A stretch of DNA of 64,000 nucleotides from Verrucomicrobiota bacterium JB022 (GCA_030673845.1 JAUTCQ010000003.1:124001-188000), one strand, 5' to 3'. Shown: positions 32,964-41,083, counted from the stretch's first letter. A program made the numbers and translations. The notes: generated by a model from the sequence alone, not told the origin.

Positions 32964-34436
32964 CTACTTCCAGCGCTTGATGAATTGGTGGACGGCCTGG
33001 GGCGTGATCTTGAGCAGGCGGGCGGCTTCGCTCTGGTTGCCCCGCGACTCGTCGAGCGCTTTGCGGACGATGCGGCTGCGCAGCTCGCTCATGTAGGTTT
33101 CGAGCGAGAACTCTTCCGTAAAGTCTGGCAACATGAGCCCGTTGGCTTCGTTGACGTTGGGGGCCCCACCTTCGGTCGAAAGGTCGCGCGGGTGAAGCAC
33201 TTCGTCGCGGGCGTAGAGGGCGGCGCGCTCGATTGCGGCGTGGAGGTCTTGCAGGTTACGGCTCCACACCTGGTTTTCGAGGAATTCGAGGGCCTCGACG
33301 GTCAGGCGCTTGGGGTGGCGCAGCGAGCGGTTGATGCGGGCGAGGAAGTGCAGGGCCAGCTTGGGGATGTCGGTGCGGCGTTCGCGCAGGGCCGGGAGGA
33401 TGATTTCCCGGTCGGCCACGAGGTCGTGCAGCTCCTGGATCAGCAGCTTGCTGCGCAGGCTGCGGGCGGGTTGCAGCTCGGTGCCGAGGATGAGGCGCAC
33501 GTTGCGCGGCTGGTCGTCGCTGGATCCTTGGGGGCGCACCACACCATCGCGCAGGTAGTGGACGAGCGCTTCCTGGATGTGGGTGGGCAGGTTTTCGAGG
33601 TTGTAAAGGTAGAGCGTGCCGTTGTGGGCGAGGCCCATTTTGCCGTCGTCATCCTGCCGGGCGCCGACGAAGGCACCTTTAATGTGCCCGAAGAGCACGC
33701 TGTCGAGGTAGTGTGAGGGCAGGTGGTTGCAGTTGACCCACACAAAGTCGAAGTCGCGACGGTCGCCCATGCGGTGGATGAGGCGGGCGAGGGCTTCGCG
33801 TCCGGTGCCCACTTCGCCGCGCAGCAGCAGCACGCCGTCGTGCGCAGCGAGGCTCAGGGCAGCATCGAGGGCCTGGAGGTAGGCTGGGTGATTGCCGATG
33901 CAGCCCAGCTCTTCCATCACATACTCCAGCTGCGGCGGCGAAGACTCGCGCAACATGGAGGCGCGCGGGATCGTGTCGAGCCGGAGTTGTTCGATGCGCG
34001 GGCCGCTGAGGGGCAGGCGCTGCGAGACGCCTACGCGGAAGACTTCGGCGGGCAGGGAGCCTTCTTCCACCAGCGTCCGCCAGACAGACATGATGGAGTT
34101 GCTCTCTTCGTTGCAGGCGATGCGGACGGTGTCGAAAGGGAAGGCGCGGAGTAGCCGGTGCGCCTCCTGGCGCATCTCCTGCAGCAGCTCTTCGCGGTCG
34201 GTCGGGTTGCGCAGCGCCAGCGGGCGGATTTCGCAACTAAGCTCAGGGTGGGCCTGATTCAGTGCCGCACGCAGCGTCTCGTCCTGCCCGGCATGGGGGG
34301 GCAGCAGGTAGACGATACAGTGGTCGGGCCGTTGGTCGGAGAGAAACGACAGCAATGGACCCGCCTGCTCCTGATGAGCCAGGAGCCCGGGCATATAGGG
34401 GTCATGGTGATCTGCGATCGCGAGTACGAGGTCCAT
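32964..34436 (-). CDS. Degenerate sigma-54-activator-like regulator with CARF/RtcR-like N-terminal region
   Basis: 490 residues. Residues about 1-150 resemble the CARF-type sensor of RtcR in layout: CIVYLLPPHAGQDETL, SCEIRPLALRNPTDREELLQEM, and IACNEESNSIMSVWRTLVEEGSLPAEVFRV where CARF proteins have the S/T-G-T loop. Residues about 170-400 are an AAA+ domain of the bEBP type, but its key sites are changed: Walker A GEVGTGRE (207-214, Lys to Arg), GAFVGA instead of GAFTGA (254-259), and GTLYLYNLE instead of GTLFLDEIG (273-281, Walker B Asp and Glu lost); the arginine-finger region reads LIQELHDLV. The Fis-type helix-turn-helix at the C-terminus (GNQSEAARLLKITPQAVHQFIKRW) is intact. I infer a DNA-binding regulator that neither hydrolyses ATP nor contacts sigma-54. 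Confidence 0.82.
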   Translation of the reverse strand: MDLVLAIADHHDPYMPGLLAHQEQAGPLLSFLSDQRPDHCIVYLLPPHAGQDETLRAALNQAHPELSCEIRPLALRNPTDREELLQEMRQEAHRLLRAFPFDTVRIACNEESNSIMSVWRTLVEEGSLPAEVFRVGVSQRLPLSGPRIEQLRLDTIPRASMLRESSPPQLEYVMEELGCIGNHPAYLQALDAALSLAAHDGVLLLRGEVGTGREALARLIHRMGDRRDFDFVWVNCNHLPSHYLDSVLFGHIKGAFVGARQDDDGKMGLAHNGTLYLYNLENLPTHIQEALVHYLRDGVVRPQGSSDDQPRNVRLILGTELQPARSLRSKLLIQELHDLVADREIILPALRERRTDIPKLALHFLARINRSLRHPKRLTVEALEFLENQVWSRNLQDLHAAIERAALYARDEVLHPRDLSTEGGAPNVNEANGLMLPDFTEEFSLETYMSELRSRIVRKALDESRGNQSEAARLLKITPQAVHQFIKRWK

Positions 34437-34446
34437 GCGGTATCAA

Positions 34447-34483
34447 CTCAGGTTTAAATGCTATAATCTACATTTAAACTGAG
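34447..34483. promoter_or_regulatory. Operator-like palindrome upstream of the degenerate regulator
   Basis: Arms CTCAGGTTTAAATG (34447-34460) and CATTTAAACTGAG (34471-34483) pair over 13 bases with one bulge around a 10-base AT-rich spacer. The spacer contains TATAAT on the plus strand. The left arm begins 11 bases before the regulator's ATG, so a bound protein would block its transcription or translation start. Autoregulation is an inference. Confidence 0.6.
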
Positions 34484-34810
34484 CCTCACTTTGCTAGCTA
34501 TTAGAGGTAGAGTGACGGCTGGCGCGACCGAGGGTGCGTCAAGTTAGTTTTTTCGCAAATCGTTGATTTAGAAGTGGGATGCATGGATAAAGATGAGTGT
34601 TTATCTGGCGGATGGAAAGATTGGAGCAAGCTTTTGAGGCGCTGGCATCTCCACCGCGTTCATGTCGCAGGCCATTGTGACCGTGGTGGTTATTGCGTTC
34701 GTTATATTGAGTTACGAAGGTCGTTTGGCAAGTCCTGAGAGAGGCTTTCTTCTACCAAATGGATCGGCTTCCAGCTTGCCACCGGCAGGGCCAGTCATCC
34801 TCATGGGGAG
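34484..34810. other. Intergenic region before the SET-domain gene
   Basis: About 327 bases, less GC-rich than the genes. A short frame beginning at 34662 (MSQAIVTVVVIAFVILSYEG) has a hydrophobic start but runs into the SET gene and ends in low-complexity sequence; I do not accept it as a gene. No terminator is visible. Confidence 0.4.
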
Positions 34811-35437
34811 ATGCAGAGTACCGGAGGAGCAAAAACAGCGACGGCCCCCGAGACGGTAGTGGCCGTAAACGAGCTGCTGGAGCTGCGCCGATCGGCCATT
34901 CACGGGCAGGGGATCTTTGCCCGGGTGGACATCGCCCAGGGCGCCCGCCTCGTCGAATACGTCGGGGAGAAGATCGACAAGGAAGAGAGCAACCGGCGCG
35001 GCCTTGCGCAGTTTGACAAAGCGCAGCAGACCGGCGAGGCCGCTGTTTATATCTTTGACCTCGACGACGAGTGGGACCTCGACGGCGATGTGCCCGATAA
35101 CTACGCCAAGTTTATCAACCACTCTTGCGAGCCCAACGCCGAGGCCGTCAACGAAGACAACCGCCTCTGGATCTTTGCGCTGGCCGACATCCCCGCTGGC
35201 GGCGAAATCGTTTTTGACTACGGCTACGACATCGAGCATTACCTCGACCACCCCTGCCGCTGCGGCACCCCGAGCTGCGTCGGCTACATCGTGAGCCGCG
35301 TGCAGTGGCCCAAGCTCCGCCGCATCCTCACCCGCACCCGTGCCGCCCAGAAGCGTGCCGCTGCGGAGAAGGCAGCCCAGAAAACCGCCAAGAAGACGAA
35401 AAAGACCAGCCGCAAGGGCACCCGCAAATCCTCATGA
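34811..35437 (+). CDS. SET-domain protein lysine methyltransferase with histone H1-like tail
   Basis: 208 residues. The SET fold is complete: SAIHGQGIFARVDIAQGARLVEYVGE at about 28-52, FINHSCEPNAE (the NHS...PN cofactor motif) near 106-115, and GEIVFDYGYD near 135-145, followed by a post-SET zinc site CRCGTPSCVG. The enzyme transfers methyl groups from S-adenosylmethionine to lysine; the bacterial target is unknown. Residues about 165-208 are Lys/Ala/Arg/Thr rich like the tails of histone H1-like proteins, suggesting DNA binding. The stop overlaps the start of exonuclease III (ATGA), so translation is coupled. Confidence 0.88.
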   Translation: MQSTGGAKTATAPETVVAVNELLELRRSAIHGQGIFARVDIAQGARLVEYVGEKIDKEESNRRGLAQFDKAQQTGEAAVYIFDLDDEWDLDGDVPDNYAKFINHSCEPNAEAVNEDNRLWIFALADIPAGGEIVFDYGYDIEHYLDHPCRCGTPSCVGYIVSRVQWPKLRRILTRTRAAQKRAAAEKAAQKTAKKTKKTSRKGTRKSS

Positions 35438-36198
35438 AAATCATTTCCTGGAATGTGAACGGCCTGCGCTCCGTGCTCGGCAAGGGTCTGGCCGACTTTA
35501 TCCACCAAGAGCAGCCCGACATCCTTTGCCTGCAGGAGATCAAGGCCCGGGCGGACAACATCGCCGACCTCGCCTGGTGCGAAGGCTACACGCTGCACTG
35601 GAATCCGGCGCAAAAGCCCGGCTACTCCGGCACCCTTACCCTCAGCCGCCAGCCGGTCGAGGGCGTGCAAATGGGGGTCGGCGAGCCGGAGGGCGATGCC
35701 GAGGGCCGCGTCGTCACCACCGATCACGGTCGCTTCTACCTCGTCAACGTCTACACGCCCAACTCCAAGAACGAGCTGCTGCGCCTCGACTACCGCACCC
35801 AGGTGTGGGATCCGGCCTTCCGCCGCCACCTGCAAAAGCTGGCTGAGGAAAAGCCCGTGCTCTTTTGCGGCGACCTCAACGTAGCGCACCAGGAGATCGA
35901 CCTCGCCCGCCCACAGGCCAATCGCCGCAACGCCGGCTTTACCGACGAGGAGCGCGCAGAATTCACCCAGCACCTCGACGCGGGCTTTGTCGACAGCTTC
36001 CGTCTGCTCCACCCCGACCGTCGCGACGCCTATAGCTGGTGGAGTTTCCGGGCCGGCGCGCGCAAGCGCAACATCGGGTGGCGCATCGACTACGTCTGCA
36101 TCAGCAACGGCACGCGCGACTGGGTGCAGGAGGCCTTTATCCGCGACCAGACCCTCGGCAGCGACCACGCACCGGTGGGGGTTGTGCTGGGCGCGTGA
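35434..36198 (+). CDS. xth: Exodeoxyribonuclease III
   Basis: 254 residues. Apurinic/apyrimidinic endonuclease and 3' exonuclease of base-excision repair, of the ExoIII/APE1 family. Begins MKIISWNVNGLRS, followed by CLQEIKA (metal-binding Glu), VNVYTPNS, CGDLNVAHQEIDLARP and the C-terminal RIDYVCISNG and GSDHAPVGVVL. The ATG at 35434 overlaps the SET gene stop by four bases; a much longer open frame upstream lies within the SET gene and is not used. Confidence 0.95.
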   Translation: MKIISWNVNGLRSVLGKGLADFIHQEQPDILCLQEIKARADNIADLAWCEGYTLHWNPAQKPGYSGTLTLSRQPVEGVQMGVGEPEGDAEGRVVTTDHGRFYLVNVYTPNSKNELLRLDYRTQVWDPAFRRHLQKLAEEKPVLFCGDLNVAHQEIDLARPQANRRNAGFTDEERAEFTQHLDAGFVDSFRLLHPDRRDAYSWWSFRAGARKRNIGWRIDYVCISNGTRDWVQEAFIRDQTLGSDHAPVGVVLGA

Positions 36199-36238
36199 GC
36201 CCACTTGCGGCGCTCGGGCAAATAAGCTACGTTGATGC

Positions 36239-37123
36239 GTGGCTATAGAATTGCGCGAGTTTGTTGAGCAAATGGGGCAACTGTATCAAGGCGCGCTGGC
36301 GCTCTCGGCCGACCGGGACGACGCGCCGGAGCTGACACCGCCGGACTTGCCTGAGCTGAAGGCCGATGCCCCCGTGGCCCTCCTGTTCTCGCCGCACCCC
36401 GACGACGAGTGCCTGACGGGTGGCTGGGCCCTGCGCCTGCGCCGCGAAGCCGGATGGCGCGTGATCAACGTTGCCGTGACCCTCGGCAGTCGCGAAGACC
36501 GCCGCGATGCGCGTCTGGTCGAGCTGAAGGATGCTTGCACGCACCTCGGGTTCGACTTGTTTCTCGCCGCCGGCAAAGGGCTTGAAAACATCCAGTTGCA
36601 GACCCGACGGGATCACCCCGACTACTGGACCTACGCGGTCAACGGCATTGCGCACGTCTTGCGTGAGCTGCAGCCCGACCTCGTTTTCCTGCCCCACACG
36701 GCCGACAACCACCCGACGCACATCGGGACGCACGCGCTTGTACGCCACGCGTTGATCCGCTCGCGCGAGGCCGTGCGCTGCTTTGTGGCGGAAACCGAGT
36801 TCTGGTCTCCCCAGGAAAATCCCAACGTGATGGTTGAGCTGCCGACCGAAATTGTGGTGCAGCTGGCCGAAGCCCTCTCGTTGCACCACGGAGAAGTGTC
36901 GCGCAACCCCTATCACCTGCGCCTCCCCGCCTGGCTGATGGACAACGTACGCCGTGGCGGCGAAATCCTGGCCGGCCCCGGCGGCACCCCGCCTGACATG
37001 ACCTTTGGCATCCTCTACCACCTGCGCCATTGGGACGGCAAAGCCTACCATTCGCCCAGCGAGCCGGTTTTCATCAGCCAAGGAGCCTCCCCGGAGAGCT
37101 GCCTGGCACAGATCGCCGGATAG
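36239..37123 (+). CDS. PIG-L/LmbE family deacetylase
   Basis: 294 residues. The zinc-binding motif PHPDDE is at about residues 52-57, followed by GGWALRLRREAGWRV, TLGSREDRRDARLVELKDAC and the second metal segment PDLVFLPHTADNHPTHIGTH. The family removes acetyl from GlcNAc-type sugars in glycolipids, mycothiol or bacillithiol, and antibiotics; the substrate here is not clear. The start is a GTG at 36239, with an ATG at 36272 as an alternative. It starts 40 bases after xth and may share its transcript. Confidence 0.88.
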   Translation: MAIELREFVEQMGQLYQGALALSADRDDAPELTPPDLPELKADAPVALLFSPHPDDECLTGGWALRLRREAGWRVINVAVTLGSREDRRDARLVELKDACTHLGFDLFLAAGKGLENIQLQTRRDHPDYWTYAVNGIAHVLRELQPDLVFLPHTADNHPTHIGTHALVRHALIRSREAVRCFVAETEFWSPQENPNVMVELPTEIVVQLAEALSLHHGEVSRNPYHLRLPAWLMDNVRRGGEILAGPGGTPPDMTFGILYHLRHWDGKAYHSPSEPVFISQGASPESCLAQIAG

Positions 37124-37147
37124 GGTAGAGGGAGTTCTGTGTTTGGG

Positions 37148-37164
37148 GCTTTCGTAAGGAAAGC
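37148..37164 (+). repeat. Small hairpin after the PIG-L gene
   Basis: GCTTTC, five bases, GAAAGC. It is followed by ATGGGCG rather than T residues, so terminator activity is doubtful. Confidence 0.35.
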
Positions 37165-37213
37165 ATGGGCGTTAGTTGACGCTTCTGTAGATGATGATCA
37201 TGATGGCAGAGGT

Positions 37214-37235
37214 GCCGGAGTGCTGACTCTCCGGC
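37214..37235 (+). repeat. Stem-loop in the leader of the small secreted protein gene
   Basis: A 7-bp stem GCCGGAG/CTCCGGC with an 8-base loop, ending 31 bases before the ATG at 37267. Without a T-run it is more likely a leader structure than a terminator. Confidence 0.45.
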
Positions 37236-37266
37236 GCGTCTGACGTCAAACCCTGCTTCCTATCAC

Positions 37267-37722
37267 ATGAGATCTCTGCTTGTTTCCCTCGCCTGTACGA
37301 TGCCTATGTTGGCGCAAGCGCGCGGCTTAACCACCGACGCTTACGACTTCGCTGCCCCGCAGTCTATGGCCGCCACCCATGCCGACGGCGGCGTCAACAG
37401 CTGGTGGGCCGAGGGCAATATAGGCGTGCCCGAATTTACGGACACGGCCACCTATGGCCAGGCCGGCATCGGCTGGATCAACGACAAGGACTGGCCTACC
37501 ATCTTTTGCTACACCGATGCCGCCACCGCAGCGCCCAGCAACTACACCACTGGCGGCTACTGGCTGTGGATTGACCGCGCCTCGGGTAACCGCTTTGACG
37601 GGTTCTACGCCTACCGTTGGGGTGGTGACTACTACATCTGGGCCGAACCGAACAGCGGCTGGTATTATAGCTACCAAGCCGGCAACGAAGGTTGGTTCCC
37701 CTTCGTGCTGCAGCCCTGGTAA
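37267..37722 (+). CDS. Small secreted aromatic-rich protein, unknown function
   Basis: 151 residues with a signal peptide (MRSLLVSLACTMPMLAQARG). The mature part is full of Trp, Tyr and Gly: NSWWAEGNIGVPEF, YWLWIDRASGNRFDGFYAYRW and WAEPNSGWYYSYQAGNEGWFPFVLQPW. This recurring aromatic pattern resembles short beta-strand repeats that bind surfaces or sugars, but I cannot place it in a family. It is monocistronic, with its own leader stem-loop and a strong terminator. Confidence 0.72.
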   Translation: MRSLLVSLACTMPMLAQARGLTTDAYDFAAPQSMAATHADGGVNSWWAEGNIGVPEFTDTATYGQAGIGWINDKDWPTIFCYTDAATAAPSNYTTGGYWLWIDRASGNRFDGFYAYRWGGDYYIWAEPNSGWYYSYQAGNEGWFPFVLQPW

Positions 37723-37749
37723 TGGCCTGAGGCTGGCTCCTGCCTATTC

Positions 37750-37774
37750 GCCCTCCAAATCGGAGGGCTTTTTT
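37750..37774 (+). terminator. Rho-independent terminator
   Basis: GCCCTCC, five bases, GGAGGGC and six T residues, 27 bases after the stop of the small secreted protein. Confidence 0.92.
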
Positions 37775-37830
37775 GTGGTCGCCATTCTGGGAGCTTCCCA
37801 TTGGCAACTGAAACCTTTAACGTCTTCGCG

Positions 37831-39084
37831 ATGGAAACCCTGCTCCTGATCTTTGTGGTGCTGCTGGTCGCGCGTACCAGCGTGCAACTGTGGCTCGACA
37901 ACCTCAACCGCCAGGAAGTGCGGCGCCACGAGAGCGGGATCCCCGAAGCCTTCGCCGGTGTGATGGATGCCGAGACCTACCAGAAGGCGGTCCGCTACAC
38001 GCTCGACAAGAGCCGCCTGGGCTCGTGGGAGACGATCTACGATGCGGCGGTGCTGGCCATCGTGGTGCTTAGCGGCCTGCTGCCGTGGCTCTGGGACAGC
38101 CTTACGGGCGCGTTCGGGCTCGGCATCTGGGGGCAAAGCGGGGCCCTGCTCGTCATCATGATGCTGCTTTCGCTGCCGGGCCTGCCGTGGGAGTATTACA
38201 ATCAGTTCAAGCTGGAGGAGCGTTACGGCTTCAACCAGAGCAATGTCGCCCTGTGGCTGACGGACAAGGTAAAGGGCATCGCGCTGAGCCTGATCATCGG
38301 CGTGCCGCTGCTGGCGCTGATCCTGTGGCTGGTGGAGCTGTCTCCCCTCTGGTGGCTGTGGGCCTTCATCGCGCTCTTTGCCTTCCAGCTGCTCATGCTG
38401 GTGCTCGCGCCGATGGTCATCATGCCGCTCTTCAACAAGTTTACCGACCTGCCCGAGGGCGAGCTGCGCGACCGCCTGATGGCGTTGGCCGACCGCACGG
38501 GCTTTGCCGCCAAGACGATCCAGATCATGGACGGCAGCAAGCGCAGTCGCCACTCCAACGCCTTTTTCACTGGGTTTGGCTCTTTCCGCCGCATCGTGCT
38601 CTTCGACACCCTGGTCGAACAGCTGCAGCAAGACGAGCTGGAGGCGGTGCTGGCCCACGAGATCGGCCACTATCGTTGCGGCCATATCCCCAAGCGCCTC
38701 GTGCTCGCCGCCGTGAGCCTGTTTGGCATGTTTGCCCTGCTCGGCTGGCTGATCGGGGAGGCGTGGTTTGTCGAGGCGTTTGGCTTTACCTATGCCGAGG
38801 GTGTACTCGGGCCCACGCTGCTGATGGTCAGCCTGCTCAGCGGCCTCGTCATGTTCTGGTTCAACCCGCTTTCCAACCAGATGTCGCGCAAGCACGAGTA
38901 CGAGGCCGACGCCTTTGCCCGCCGCGCAATGGACAACCGCCCGGAGCCACTGATCGGCGCCCTGCGTGGCCTGACGAGCAAAAACCTCGGCAACCTGACG
39001 CCGCACCCGCTCTACAGCGCCTTCTATTACTCGCACCCCACGCTACTGGAGCGCGAGAAGGCGTTGCGCGAATCTCAGGCGTAA
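37831..39084 (+). CDS. M48-family membrane zinc protease (Ste24/CAAX protease 1-like)
   Basis: About 417 residues with several membrane helices. The zinc site HEIGH is at residues 276-280 and the third ligand is in KHEYEADAFARRAM. The N-terminal half has the Ste24-like pattern LPGLPWEYYNQFKLEERYGFNQSN. In eukaryotes the family trims prenylated proteins; in bacteria such enzymes act in membrane-protein quality control. The ATG at 37831 begins the first hydrophobic segment; a TTG at 37801 is the alternative. The next gene starts 6 bases after the stop, so the three genes to dgkA form an operon. Confidence 0.9.
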   Translation: METLLLIFVVLLVARTSVQLWLDNLNRQEVRRHESGIPEAFAGVMDAETYQKAVRYTLDKSRLGSWETIYDAAVLAIVVLSGLLPWLWDSLTGAFGLGIWGQSGALLVIMMLLSLPGLPWEYYNQFKLEERYGFNQSNVALWLTDKVKGIALSLIIGVPLLALILWLVELSPLWWLWAFIALFAFQLLMLVLAPMVIMPLFNKFTDLPEGELRDRLMALADRTGFAAKTIQIMDGSKRSRHSNAFFTGFGSFRRIVLFDTLVEQLQQDELEAVLAHEIGHYRCGHIPKRLVLAAVSLFGMFALLGWLIGEAWFVEAFGFTYAEGVLGPTLLMVSLLSGLVMFWFNPLSNQMSRKHEYEADAFARRAMDNRPEPLIGALRGLTSKNLGNLTPHPLYSAFYYSHPTLLEREKALRESQA

Positions 39085-39090
39085 CCCTCC

Positions 39091-40020
39091 ATGCTGCGCA
39101 TCGTGGCCTTGCTGCTTGGGTTGGGAAGTGTCGCAACGCCCGTTCAGGCTGAGCGCGTGCGCGTGGCCAGCTACAACGTGCGTAATTACCTCGTGACCGA
39201 CCGGCAGGTCGACGGCGAGTGGCGCTTTGCCTACCCCAAACCCGCAGTGGAAGTGGCGGCGCTCCAGCGGGTGATTCTCGAAGTGCGCCCCGATGTGCTG
39301 GCGCTGCAGGAGATCGGGCCCGCCTACCTGCGCGAGTTGCAGCGCGACTTGGCGGCGCAGGGGCTCGACTACCCTTATACATTCCAGCTCGTGGCCGACG
39401 ACGAAGACCGCTGCCTGGCCGTGCTCGCCCGCGTCCCGGTGGTCGAGGCGCGCCTGCACCGCGACTTGCGCTTCCGCTACTTCGAGGGCGAGATCCCGGT
39501 CAAACGCGGCCTGCTGGAGGTCGAGTTCCTCGTGCGTGGCGTCTCGTGGCACCTCTTCACCTTCCACCTCAAGTCGCGCCTGACCGAAGACGCGCGCGAC
39601 CCGGATTCGGTCCTGCGGCGCGGGGGCGAAGCCGAAGCCGTCGCGACCCTCTTGCGGGAGCGCTGGCCGGAGGGGCAGGGGCGCTTCATCCTGCTCGGCG
39701 ACGCCAACGACGACTACCGCAGCCCTGCGCTTGAGCACCTGCGCGGCCCGGCGCTGGCGCCTCTCGCCCAGCCGATTCCCGCGCGCGACAGCCGGGGCGA
39801 GGTGTGGACGTATTTCTCCAACTGGGCCGATCGGTATGAGCGGATCGACTACGCGCTGCTGTCCGCCCGCCTGCAGCCGCACCTCGTAACGCCCGACGCG
39901 AGGCTCTTTGACGGCCCGGATAGCATGCTGGCGAGCGACCACCGGCTGCTGTTCCTCGATCTTCAGTTCCCCGAACCATCGGTGGCACTTGAAAAGGAGA
40001 CGATTCTTACCGATCAGTAG
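39091..40020 (+). CDS. Secreted endonuclease/exonuclease/phosphatase-family protein
   Basis: 309 residues with a signal peptide (MLRIVALLLGLGSVATPVQA). The DNase I-like fold shows VRVASYNVRNYLV, DVLALQEIG (metal Glu), VSWHLFTFHLKSR, FILLGDANDDYRS and the C-terminal ASDHRLLFLDL. The family includes nucleases and phosphodiesterases acting on lipids; export favours an extracellular nuclease or phosphatase for nutrient recovery. Six bases after the M48 protease and four bases before dgkA. Confidence 0.87.
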   Translation: MLRIVALLLGLGSVATPVQAERVRVASYNVRNYLVTDRQVDGEWRFAYPKPAVEVAALQRVILEVRPDVLALQEIGPAYLRELQRDLAAQGLDYPYTFQLVADDEDRCLAVLARVPVVEARLHRDLRFRYFEGEIPVKRGLLEVEFLVRGVSWHLFTFHLKSRLTEDARDPDSVLRRGGEAEAVATLLRERWPEGQGRFILLGDANDDYRSPALEHLRGPALAPLAQPIPARDSRGEVWTYFSNWADRYERIDYALLSARLQPHLVTPDARLFDGPDSMLASDHRLLFLDLQFPEPSVALEKETILTDQ

Positions 40021-40024
40021 TGCC

Positions 40025-40495
40025 ATGGGTGCCGCCAACCGTCCGCCAGTCGAGCCTACACCTCCACCGCCGAGCGCCGTGCGCCGCACGACCACGCCCG
40101 AACCGGCGGTAGACCGGGCCGTCAGCATGCTGCGGATGTCCAAAGCCACCCAATACTCGCTGATGGGATTGGCCGCGGCCTGGCGCGAAGAAGCTTCATT
40201 TCGCTTCGAGGTGATCCTCGGCATCATGCTCTTCCCGGCAGCCATCTTCCTGCCCATGGGCCTCGCATTCAAGGGCCTGCTCTGCGCCAGCATGTTTATG
40301 GTGCTGGCGATGGAGTGCATCAACAGTGCGGTCGAGGCCTGCGTGGATTATATTTCGGCCGAGCGGCACCCGCTGGCCAAGCGCGCCAAAGACCTTGGCA
40401 GCGCCGCCGTGTTTTTTTGCCTGCTCAACTGTGGCAGCCTGTGGGTTATTGCCGTGGTCGAGCACTGGCAGCGCTGGTTTGCGATCTGGCGCTAG
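40025..40495 (+). CDS. dgkA: Diacylglycerol kinase, DgkA family
   Basis: 156 residues. A Pro-rich cytoplasmic extension of about 45 residues precedes the three-helix DgkA domain: RMSKATQYSLMGLAAAWREEASFRFEV, MVLAMECINSAVEACVD (the E..NSA.E active region) and DLGSAAVFFCLLNCGSLWVI. It phosphorylates diacylglycerol or undecaprenol in the inner membrane. An internal ATG at 40136 would give a standard 119-residue enzyme, so the N-terminal extension may be unused. The stop abuts the convergent PEP-CTERM gene. Confidence 0.9.
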   Translation: MGAANRPPVEPTPPPPSAVRRTTTPEPAVDRAVSMLRMSKATQYSLMGLAAAWREEASFRFEVILGIMLFPAAIFLPMGLAFKGLLCASMFMVLAMECINSAVEACVDYISAERHPLAKRAKDLGSAAVFFCLLNCGSLWVIAVVEHWQRWFAIWR

Positions 40496-41083
40496 TTATT
40501 TGCGGCGGCGCCAGAAGGCGAGCCCGAGCACTGCAACGCCCGCGCCCATGGCGTAAGTAGAGGGCTCCGGAATCGCAGCAAAACTGACCTCGGAGAGCAT
40601 CGTCCACTGGGAGTTTCGGGTGAAGGAGACGCTCAGGGTATCGCTCAGGACGTAAAAACCCGAGAAGGTGGTGGCTACGGTCGAGCCACTTCCACTGGGG
40701 TTGGTGACGTTGAAGGTCTGTGAAAAGTCCGCGCCGTCGGAGATGGTGACGGTGCTGGGCATGCCGACCCCGGCCGCATTGTCGCTGTCGGCAAAGAAGG
40801 CCGTTACGGAGTAGAAGACCTGCGGTTCGGCAAAGCTGAAGGTGATGGAGGAGTCCGTATTGAGCCAGCCCACGAGGGGTGCGGTCTGGCCCGACATATT
40901 GATGCCGTTGCCCCAGGCAAGCGTGATGTCGACGCCGTCCGTCAACTCGGTGCCTCCGGTATCGGGATAGCTGCCAGAGGGGGCAACCGAGTAGGAATAG
41001 CTTTCGGGGATGACAACAATAGCCGCCGCGTTGGAGACGAGGGCCAGCAAGGCCGCACCAGTGAGAAGAGAGACTTTTAGCAT
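40496..41083 (-). CDS. PEP-CTERM protein
   Basis: 195 residues: signal peptide (MLKVSLLTGAALLALVSNAAA), a beta-sandwich with ITFSFAEPQVFYSVTAFFADSDN and FSQTFNVTNPSGSGSTVATTF, and the PEP-CTERM tail IPEPSTYAMG-helix-WRRRK. The sandwich looks like the lectin-like or adhesin folds common in such proteins; the ligand is unknown. Its sequence is not close to the tandem pair at 25.6-27.3 kb. Confidence 0.85.
   Translation of the reverse strand: MLKVSLLTGAALLALVSNAAAIVVIPESYSYSVAPSGSYPDTGGTELTDGVDITLAWGNGINMSGQTAPLVGWLNTDSSITFSFAEPQVFYSVTAFFADSDNAAGVGMPSTVTISDGADFSQTFNVTNPSGSGSTVATTFSGFYVLSDTLSVSFTRNSQWTMLSEVSFAAIPEPSTYAMGAGVAVLGLAFWRRRK

Noticed and set aside
34662-34859. Small plus-strand frame with a hydrophobic start
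   Set aside because: It overlaps the SET-domain start and degenerates into low-complexity sequence; no ribosome site or homology.
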